A stretch of 60,000 bases of DNA from Owenia fusiformis (Eukaryota; Annelida; Polychaeta; Sabellida; Oweniidae): positions 35,769,759 to 35,829,758 of the forward strand of contig CAIIXF020000009.1 of the NCBI GenBank assembly GCA_903813345.2, given 5' to 3'. Positions 51,800 to 60,000 of the stretch are shown here, one piece after another. Position 1 is the stretch's first letter, and each line of letters opens with the position of its first letter. A program made the translations under genes and the position numbers. The notes under the pieces were generated by a model. That model was not told where the DNA came from and made no database searches. It was given only the letters and a program-made list of their open reading frames with translations.

Positions 51800-54700
51800 A
51801 GTTCTATTTCATATCTGCTCTATAATAGCAAGTAGACATGAATGATAGTCAAATAAAATCATAAGCTATAACCAGTTTTAATATGTCAGTTCCTGAAAGC
51901 ATCAAGGCAGATATGAATTAATTTAGAAATAGAGATTAACACCATCGTTTTCAATTTTGGCTCATTGATTCAAGCAAAAAGAGAAATAATTGATGAATTG
52001 ATGAAGCCTCTACAAATGCTCCCTATGCAATTTCAATTTATCAATTTATGTAGATTAGGAGGTTATAGTTGGGTAACAGCACTATACCAATACTAAACAG
52101 TAATCTCGACATGTACAGAATATATTGAGAGAACCTACTAAATAATCAATTTCCCTATACTGTTTCATCATGCTACAAATCATGGTTGATGATCTCCATT
52201 TTGAGACTATTGGAATTTTTTATGGCATTTTGTATTATTTGCTCATGAAATATTCAGTCGGCACTTTGAATCCAGGGATTTATGACTATTTCGGTATGCT
52301 TTAAATCATGTCTTAATGCACTGATACGTATGGATTCGGGCTCCAGGGGTAACATCTCTCAGACTGGTGATAAGTGGTATGAACAAGACTCTGTATACAT
52401 AGGCTAAACCTCATTAATAGCACTAATGGAAGGGGAGGGGCTTCTATCAAACAAGTATGGGAACTAGATATTCTATTCACATAATCATTGTCCAGTCCAA
52501 TTTCCAATAAACATAAAATCATGATCTGATTGCATTGCATTATTTCGACTTTGTATGGTGACAAGGTCTCTCATTATTATTACTTTATTACATTAGTATA
52601 TGATATTGATCTATGATGTCACATAGACTGAATATGGAATACAAGACGTTACATTACTCCCCTTTTAAAGATAATTGTCGGCCACTGAATTACTCTAGGA
52701 ACATTGATATTATCAATAAAGAAAAGAAACCTCTGTCTAATAAAACATATTTGAGTGAAATGGTGACACGTTTCTGCAGAGTAAAGAATAAAACCTAGGG
52801 GTAAAATGTTTTCATTTTGCAGGATAAAAAAAATAAAACTATTACCCCATAGGCAGTCACAATTCATTTAATATTATTGTTATGATATGTGTCAGTTCTA
52901 AAGGGACCCTAAAGGGGGACTCCAATAATTAAACATTAAGCAGAATCATGCTGTCTGACTAGCAGCCTAGTGCTGTAGATCCATTAAACACTAGACTTTT
53001 AATACATTTAACTTTTTCAAGGATTACATTTCAGAATTTTTCTGGAGCATTTAAAACAGTCAATTGTGTCAGTGTGTTATATTTTACTTTGTTTACCACC
53101 AATGATGAGGAATACCCCTCGACTATGTACGCATACTTCACATATCTATGATCGTAATTTTAAGTACCACGGCCTTGTAAATGTGAAGACCAACCACCCA
53201 GCCTTGAGAAAAAGCAGTGATGCCACATAAAGCAGAGCTACATAATGAGTCAATCAGAAAGAAATCTACAAATGGGATCAATTAGGTTGAAACCCAGAAA
53301 TGAATTTCTCATTAAAATGAATAAAAAATGTGTAATTTCCCTAAACAGGAGATTATATGTGAAATCTTAGTCATTTCAGGAAGAAATTACGATTCATAAA
53401 ATGTCAAAAGTAGGCGATCTTAAGCGAGTATGAAATAACAAACCTATATTTACTGAAACATCTGTAATCAATAACGTTGAACAAGTCTATATCACAACAT
53501 TAAAATCAAACACAATGAGGTTTGAAAAATATATCCTGACTTCAAAATCAGGGTATGGTTTTGCATCGAGCTCCTGCCAGCCCCTCCCATATACCACCCT
53601 GAGAGAGATTTGGAAAAGAGATAATTCAGGGCTTATTACAAGACTATCCTCATATGGAGAGGAAGTCACTCTAGCAAAGGATAAAAAAATATTCACAAAA
53701 TTTGCACTCTGTGAGGTATGCTGCAAGTCTGGTATAAATCAGAATCATACATTTTGATGCTAATCACATGTTTTTCAGTCTTGGGATCATATGACCTCTG
53801 ATTATTCCCACAATGCATTTCTTCCCCTTTGCAACAGTATTTTATATTCTATCAATTTTCTTTAAATCTAATATCATATACTCTTTTAAAACCCTATCCA
53901 TTTGGTAGGAATATATAGTCACTTCAGTTCAAAATGTCTAGAATTTGCTAATATTCAATTTCAATTCAAACTCCCATAACATATGTATGTAAAAATGTGT
54001 AAATCATTGTAATAGTCAGAGGGAAATGTGGCTAAGTGAGGATTCAGGATTCCCCTTGTTATAGAATGCATGGTTTGAATTGGCTTACATCTGAAAGGTT
54101 GAATACAACAGATAATGGATTCATTATAATCCTGTTTTAAAGCCCTTAGGACCCTTCCTTTGACGAACCTCACTTCAGAAGTGACTTAGATGGAGGTCCA
54201 CTCAACAGACTTGAAGCAAGACAAGATACTTCCTTCATCTATACCCTCTATTTACCGTATCTATCTATATGCCTTATGCCTTATCATTTATAACCAACAA
54301 CATACAAAAAATAATGCAAGAGCACATATGAATTCAATCAATTATCATAATGGACATAAATGATTGTTTTCCATCTTCCTCATTAGGGATAATAATACAT
54401 GATATGCATGCTGCATGGCATATAAAGTATGTGTGGTACAGAAAACCAGTAAAGATTGATGACACCATTGTTTGCTAGACCGGAGAAAATCCCCAAATCC
54501 TACTATTCATTTTAGAAGGTCAGATACACTTTGCTTCCTTTTCCAGGTCCATTAAAAGGGAGGCAGGTTCTCCATTTCCTCTATATTTATACAGAAAGAA
54601 ATCAGGAGCATCTGTACTTTAGAATATTTAAACCAGGGCCCAGAAACCTCATTATCTCTACTACTGATCATACTGTTAAACCAAAACCAGTGTATTCGTT

Positions 54701-57415
54701 CAGTCATATGAAATACCTGTTAAACCAGTGTATTCCTTTAGTCATATGACATACCTTGATGGATTAAGATAACTTCTGATCTGGAGCAGTATAGGATGTG
54801 TATTGCATAAATCCAGAGAAGGGAAGAAGGAGGGGTTACTTCATCAAGGTTCAAGGAGTTTATGTTCGTGGGTGGAATCAAACATTTATAGACTAAGTGT
54901 TTTATGAAAGCACATGAGATGTGTAGCTATTCAATACTTTGAATGAATGAATTATGAACATTCAACTGTGTATTTATCCATCCCACACACGTTATGTTCA
55001 TATACTCAAATCCTGATGTAAAATTACAAATACTACACAGTAATGTATAATGTGTAAAGCATAAAGAAATAAGGTCTGTAACATGAACATCCCCCTCCCC
55101 CTGTATTTCCTCAAATGCCAAACAGATTTATCACAAACTAGAATAGAGTCTAGACTATAATTGAAAGAGGGAGGGGTCAGAGATACAAAAGAAAGGTAAA
55201 CCTTGAATAAGCCAATTTGGTAGATGCAAACTGCAAAGCCAAGAGTTCACTAGTGTTGTGCTACATGAGGCTGTTTTCCTCATAAACATATACAGCCAAA
55301 ATAACTTCAGCCTTACATCTTTGCATCTATGCACATTTCTAACAGCTCTGCATTATATATGATGCTATTTCTGCACTAGATTTGATATCCTAGTATACTG
55401 GATCATTTCAGGAAGATTAGATCAGGTTTTCTCAGAGCCCTAAGTTTCAAACTCACTAGGGGGGCTGATAGAATACCTAACAGGTAAAATGATGAAAGAC
55501 AGCGCAGGTACAATTACGAGAAAGTATACTCCAAAATAGAACTTTTAAAGGCATTCCAAGATTCTGCAAAACAATAGGCAATTTTGGTAAAGGCAATAGA
55601 CATCATCTCCAGATACTTGACCTGCTTTTAATTAAAGTCCCAAATAAATGTATATATAAAAAACTACATGTCAAGGGCTGGTATACTATATAGCACTATA
55701 CTCTTGATCAATATATTTTTCAATGACTGATGGATGCAGAATACTGTAGTAATGTTAGGGTTGTAGTGTGTTATGTTCTAAATATGAACATTTCAAGTAC
55801 TAACTTATCAGTTATCTGACCTCTACACTACTAGCCCAATTCATTATAAATCTGACCTGTAGTTTTTATACAAGAATTCTCGTCTGACTTGATACTCATT
55901 CCACAAAAGGCTCTGGTCGGGAGATACCTGATATAATATTAATTTGATGTGAATTAGTCTATTTGCAATATGGGATAATACTGACAAGATTCTGGAATTC
56001 ATCATACATGAATCAAAATATGAAATTTGAAAAAGGTCAGAATGCATCTAATGACATACTACAGGATCGTATTGGGTTTACAAGTATTTTATCATTCCAA
56101 CAAACATATTTTGCAAAAAAATTATATAAATAGTTAATTTTACATGAGAGCCTTACAGGGTATATATAAGTATGCATTTAGACATCCATCTTAAAATGAA
56201 AAAAATAGCAAAATAAGTTTCAAATATGTATAAAAACTGCCATAGCATGAAAATAAGTTTCAAATTTATAAAAACTGTCAACATCACAAAGTTTATCAAG
56301 GACAACATATAGAGTCAAGAGAAGCAACAATGATCTAGCATTTCATTCAGGGCTATTATATATACATCATTCTCTTTACAAGCTCTTAATTCAATGGCAA
56401 ATCCTCGATCAGTCATTGGATACAAGCCAGCAAAAAACATTAAGATTTTGCAACAAAGTGATAAATTAATGAGATAATATGGCTCTTCTTTTCAATGCAG
56501 AAGCAAATTTAAGGTGAACATTTTGCGAATACATCGTGTCATTTTTATTATTTCTATTTTGTCAAATGAAGTAGTGCTTTTTATTGGATTGAAACGACTC
56601 AGATAAAAAGCCACGGCCATGACTGATTTTTTGAGGTTGCAAGGGTCGCAACTCAAGTATTTTGCACCTAAAATTAGTGAAACGATACCATGATTTTTTA
56701 GAACAAACAAAGGCTCTAGCTTGTGTTGATAATAGGTTTTTGAAAAAAAACTGAGAAATAGAGTAACAACACAGATCCTCTTAATTTCGCCGAATCCCAG
56801 TCTACTTGGGAAATTTGAAGAAAGGAACTGCAGAGAAGAACACGATGAATGAAACTGCCTGGAGAATGGAAAAGCAATCTTATGCTGTACATCATTCTTC
56901 CTAGATGATATATTAACAAGTCTCACGTTGTATTACTTTAATATCACAGTATTAGATGTTATAATCTGAAAGAAATTACTCTTTCAAATAGACCCAAATG
57001 CATCCATTAAATTGGAGATAACATTTTTTAGCTATTACCTGGCAGGATGGGCTATATGCTCATAAACCAGATACTTTACTTTTTTAATTACATCAGTCAC
57101 TTGATATTGAAACCTTAAAACCACATATAACAAATAGTTAGAAAGAAGAACAAGGTTACCTGGGGATTCAAGGTGAAAAGGGTGAAAATACGATAATGAA
57201 ATACAAATAATTGTTAGTTACAAGGGGGCACATATATATTTTTCAATATTTTGATTTTGCTTCTTCTACCGACAGCTTCATGTATAATAAAATTCCTGCA
57301 AAATTTTAGGTTGTTCTCCTGTGCGCCCCTTTAATCTTGACTGGCTCACTCCATAAAACAAAGAAATAGAAATTAACTTGATCTTTCAGTTCTAAAGAAT
57401 ATAAATGACTCTTAC

Positions 57416-57510
57416 CTCTTGCCGACAATTTTTTTGTGTTGATTATTTTTGCGGCCATTTCGAGGCCAGTTGACTTTTGCACACATCTTCGCACAATGGA
57501 AAAGGCACCC
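57416..57510 (-). CDS. CAMK2: CaMKII exon 2 (ATP-binding lysine)
   Basis: This 95-bp exon has acceptor ...tttacag at 57511 and donor gtaag from 57415. Its translation is [15 protein letters not shown], then [16 protein letters not shown], with the next Asp split across the junction. It contains the end of the glycine-rich loop (GKGAFS with exon 1) and the invariant ATP-anchoring lysine in AAKIIN. That lysine is residue 46 from the outer start, or 42 from the inner start, matching K42 of rat alpha CaMKII. The exon length equals that of the vertebrate exon. Residues KSTGLEM are slightly unusual; many invertebrate kinases have KSTGQEF or KSTGFEF here. A 19.1-kb intron follows. Confidence 0.96.
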
Positions 57511-58455
57511 CTGTAAATGAAAGAATTTAAACATGTATATTTAACTGTTAACATGTAAAATTCTTGAATACCGTAAAGTCAAACCCAATGAGCGACAACC
57601 GACACATAAAAGATGATTCACTAAGTACTATGTACACTAGTTAGAACTTGTTCATTTTCTCAGATGTTTCTCTTATCAAGCCAGTTAGCTGATTTTTTTC
57701 TCATAAATAAGCAAATTCAGGCAAAACAGAATCCTAAGCCCCAGAACCTTGTGATCTTAATGACCTTAATAGAGAAGTAGTAGTCAAAGCCTTCAATGCC
57801 ACTGTATGGTGAATCCTATAACTAGGAACAAATAAATATATAGTTTAGATGCAGATAAGATCTTCATGACCTCACAAAAACAGCCATGACCTTCAATAGG
57901 ACTTTAAATAAGAAATAAATGGCAGCTGCTTATGAATGCATAAACTTCTGTGATTATCATTCTCTTTGGGAATGAAGCTCGATATCCCGAAATTAAACAA
58001 TATGGACAGAGGTATGTTTCATACAATTAGGACTATATGGTTTAAACTGATCCGAAGCATGCCTTTGGTATATAAAGAGTTACAAGAGCTCATCCGCATC
58101 AAAGCTATAGGCTAACCCAGAGATCGCCCTTGAACCGAGGCGTCATTATATTTCCCTTCTTTTTCTGTGGTGAGATACATGTTTCAATTGATATGTGAGA
58201 AAAGTGACAATCTGAATTGAAGTATACGAAGCATTTCTCTGCAAATTCAAATGAAACAGAGTTTCCATGGATGAGAAGAAAGATGCAAGACAAAAATTAT
58301 TTTGGGATCTACTTCAAGAAAAATTTGACAACAAAAATCCAAATTTCTATCTCTTCATTTGACTTCAAATTCCTGCACAAATAAACATCAGATACTGTTG
58401 TAAATTTGCCAACATATACCAGACACATTGATAAATATGTAAACATAATACTTAC

Positions 58456-58529
58456 TTCCCCAATTCCTCCTTTAGATCATAAATATCACTAAACTTTCCT
58501 GTAGTGCTTTGAGACATAACTTGGGCCAT
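58456..58529 (-). CDS. CAMK2: CaMKII exon 1 (start codon, N-terminus to glycine-rich loop)
   Basis: The minus strand reads MAQVMSQSTTGKF, then SDIYDLKEELGK, and ends in AA followed by the donor gtaag (58455-58451). The last lysine codon is completed by the first G of exon 2. The segment YDLKEELGK before GAFS is the typical CaMKII lead-in to the ATP-binding loop. Two in-frame ATGs exist. The one at 58529-58527 has A at -3 and G at +4. The one at 58517-58515 has a weaker context but gives 21 residues before exon 2, the same as vertebrate alpha CaMKII as I recall it. An in-frame TGA lies upstream with no other ATG between. I chose the outer ATG because it is first and has the stronger context; the inner one is a real alternative. 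The next gene upstream, NDUFAF3, is divergent and its acceptor is about 0.5 kb away. Confidence 0.9.
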
Positions 58530-59040
58530 GATTGAATCTTGTAATTTTCTAAGGCCCCTCAAATTTGAGAATAATATGTCAATTGCTAATTATTTAGGTT
58601 ATCATGTAGGGAAAAATGTATCCCAACTGCTTCTCTGATGCATAAAATATCCTAAATAATGCGTCCAATTAAAGCAAAATGCCGATAATCCGCAGACTTC
58701 TATGGAATGTGGCTCAATGAAGCATTTTCAATTAGTGGGAGGGGTCTTTTTATTGACATCTCGCATATTCTCCAATTATGACGAGAACATTCGAGATTTA
58801 AAAAAGTGGACTCAGAAACTTACAAAATATCTCTAATTTCGCTATATACACTGTCCAGAGTAAGTGCATGTTTTATAAAAGATGAAACCATAATTTATGA
58901 GTGTAATATTATGTGAATGGTAATGTCATGTTGATCGATCTTTTTCACAAAAACAGTTTACGGTTGAAATCCTAATTTTTCTCAATTTTCTCAGTCTTCA
59001 GTTCAATTTCAATCAATGTGTTAGACTTTGTCTAATCATC
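58530..59040. promoter_or_regulatory. Divergent CaMKII / NDUFAF3 intergenic region
   Basis: About 0.5 kb separates the first CaMKII ATG (minus) from the NDUFAF3 leader acceptor (plus), so both promoters must lie in or near this interval. It is AT-rich, with no CpG-rich block and no clearly positioned TATA box that I would trust. A shared bidirectional promoter is inferred from the head-to-head layout only. CaMKII could also have further 5'UTR exons beyond it. Confidence 0.5.
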
Positions 59041-59078
59041 TTGTATTTTGCAGGTATATACATACAATACATCTCAAG
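59041..59078 (+). other. NDUFAF3 5'UTR splice acceptor and leader
   Basis: The stretch ttgtattttgcag ending at 59053 is a good 3' splice site: a T-rich tract, then CAG with no AG between. It lies 25 bp before the chosen ATG. It implies at least one upstream non-coding exon between here and the CaMKII start (or a trans-splice acceptor, if this lineage uses spliced leaders). I cannot place the upstream exon. Confidence 0.6.
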
Positions 59079-59804
59079 ATGACATCAATATTATTGCGTC
59101 AATGCCGAATGCTTTCAAGAACATTTCGTCCCAATCAAGCATCTTTCAGTGCACGTCAACATAGCTACGACCAGTCGCATGAATCTGACAAAACAACAGT
59201 TCGCATCATGAACATGGAGCAAGATTTAGGAATTATGGTTGATACGTTTAGTCCACATGGGTTTCGATTGAATAATGGCTTTCAAATAATTGGACCGTGT
59301 GCTCTGTTCCCTCGAAGTGTTCTACATTGGAATGTTGAGGGTTGTCATGACATAAATGAGGAATCGTTATCTTTATTCACTCTTTTGGAACCGAAAATTG
59401 ACATTCTTGTTCTTGGGATTGGGGATCGGGCAAACAAAATAGACACAAGCATTATTAAATTCTTACGCTCGAAGAAAATAAGTGTTGAAATCCTCCCCAC
59501 AGAAACAGCTTGTTCCACATTTAATTTTTTGAATGCTGAGAAACGCTACTGTGCAGCAGGACTTATACCACCATCGGGTGAAGAACTTGAATATGAGGAA
59601 GATATGGTATTACAACAGCTTGCCCGTCAAAAGGATATATACACCATGGTTGACAGTGATATTCCCGAAGATCCAGAGATGGTCAAGGAAATGCTTCAGA
59701 AAGGACCAGAGAAATTAATGAATAAATTAGCTGGTAGAGAAAGCAACACATTGCCTGATTTCAATGATCCAAAGTATCGCTCACAAATCAAAAAAGATAA
59801 ATAG
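59079..59804 (+). CDS. NDUFAF3: NDUFAF3-like mitochondrial complex I assembly factor
   Basis: The gene encodes 241 residues. The first ~30 residues (MTSILLRQCRMLSRTFR and on) are Arg/Ser-rich with no acidic residue, which fits a mitochondrial targeting peptide. Residues ~50-168 form the Mth938/DUF498 fold: YGPCAL-type strand (IIGPCALFPRSVLHWNV, 70-86), the ...LFTLLEPKIDILVLGIGD core (99-116), and TACSTFNFLNAEKRYCAAGL (143-162). These match human NDUFAF3, which acts with NDUFAF4 in early assembly of the complex I peripheral arm in mitochondria. The protein is longer than human (about 184 aa) because of an acidic/basic tail of ~70 residues after GLIPPSG. The open frame extends upstream to 59028, but a splice acceptor at 59051-59053 makes the ATG at 59079 the likely start. 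The coding part has no intron; a retrocopy is possible but the upstream acceptor argues against it. Confidence 0.93.
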   Translation: MTSILLRQCRMLSRTFRPNQASFSARQHSYDQSHESDKTTVRIMNMEQDLGIMVDTFSPHGFRLNNGFQIIGPCALFPRSVLHWNVEGCHDINEESLSLFTLLEPKIDILVLGIGDRANKIDTSIIKFLRSKKISVEILPTETACSTFNFLNAEKRYCAAGLIPPSGEELEYEEDMVLQQLARQKDIYTMVDSDIPEDPEMVKEMLQKGPEKLMNKLAGRESNTLPDFNDPKYRSQIKKDK

Positions 59805-59831
59805 TTATTCTGTTGTTTTTCGTCTTTAAAG

Positions 59832-59895
59832 ATTTAATTTTTTGAATGCTGAGAAACGCTACTGTGCAGCAGGACTTATACCACCATCGGGTGAA
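59832..59895 (+). repeat. 64-bp copy of NDUFAF3 coding sequence inserted in its 3'UTR
   Basis: These 64 bases are identical to coding positions 59519-59582 (residues ~147-168). The insertion is bracketed by a 12-bp direct repeat, ctttaaagattt, at 59824-59835 and 59896-59907; the left copy overlaps the first 4 bases of the duplicated segment. This looks like a templated (copy-paste) insertion made during break repair. It falls after the stop codon, so the protein is unaffected. Confidence 0.9.
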
Positions 59896-59961
59896 CTTTA
59901 AAGATTTCTTCTGAACTCTAGATTCTGTTCTTGTGAACATTTCAAGCTAATTGTTATGAAC

Positions 59962-59997
59962 ATTAAATTTCAACTCAAGGAGCATCTCTGAAATAAA
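59962..59997 (+). terminator. Candidate polyadenylation signals of NDUFAF3
   Basis: ATTAAA at 59962-59967 and AATAAA at 59992-59997 lie 158-193 bp after the stop codon in an AT-rich 3'UTR. The cleavage site would be at or beyond the window edge. The assignment rests on hexamer match and position only. Confidence 0.55.
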
Positions 59998-60000
59998 AAG

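Noticed and set aside
56492-56926. 144-codon minus-strand ORF close to exon 2
   Set aside because: It lies in intron 2 with no similarity to CaMKII or any family I recognise and no matching splice sites in phase.
57221-57335. Short inverted repeat (aagggggcaca / tgtgcgcccctt) near exon 2
   Set aside because: The match is only about 12 bases with mismatches and no extended arms, too weak to call an element.
59028-59078. NDUFAF3 start at the upstream ATG (59028)
   Set aside because: A splice acceptor (ttgtattttgcag) lies inside this stretch and the 59079 start gives a better mitochondrial presequence.
59079-59804. NDUFAF3 as a processed retrocopy
   Set aside because: There is no poly-A tail in view, the frame is intact, and an upstream splice acceptor fits a normal gene; an intron-bearing parent elsewhere would reopen this.

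Overview
This is AT-rich animal (metazoan) nuclear DNA with large introns, many small non-autonomous DNA transposons and many minisatellites. Exon-intron structure, GT/AG splice sites, hAT- and Harbinger-like elements and a nuclear-encoded mitochondrial assembly factor all point to a bilaterian, most plausibly a marine invertebrate. I cannot name the phylum from sequence alone.

Two protein-coding genes are supported, arranged head to head at the right end. About 54 kb of the window (4480-58529, minus strand) is the 5' part of a Ca2+/calmodulin-dependent protein kinase II gene (CaMKII). Exons 1-6 were identified by translating the minus strand. Exons 2-6 have sizes of 95, 60, 55, 66 and 73 bp, the same as the vertebrate exons as I remember them, and the intron phases fit throughout. 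Together they encode the N-terminal half of the kinase domain, from the glycine-rich loop to the HRDLK catalytic loop. Exon 7 onward lies beyond base 1. Introns 2 (19.1 kb) and 3 (29.8 kb) make up most of the window.

The most notable result is that exon 6, which carries the catalytic loop, is present twice in tandem (5622-5694 and 4480-4552). Both copies have intact splice sites, the same phase and a length of 73 bp, but their protein sequences differ. Including both would shift the frame, so the arrangement predicts mutually exclusive splicing of two catalytic-loop variants.

On the plus strand, 59079-59804 encodes an NDUFAF3-like complex I assembly factor of 241 residues in one uninterrupted coding exon, preceded by a likely 5'UTR splice acceptor. 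Its 3'UTR holds an exact 64-bp copy of part of its own coding sequence. About 0.5 kb separates the two genes and probably holds a shared divergent promoter.

The introns contain no other convincing genes. They hold a 15-unit minisatellite with a 200-bp higher-order period (14567-15572), a 30-bp minisatellite (20743-21292), a 39-bp minisatellite with a 117-bp higher-order period (33773-34433), a Harbinger-like element with a decayed Myb/SANT ORF (18874-20650), a three-layer transposon nest around a hAT fragment with a BED-finger remnant (37150-38189), several foldback MITEs (39399-39590, 45814-46112, 46291-46554, 48968-49840, 51621-51799), three copies of a mariner/pogo-like MITE, and several short tandem duplications.
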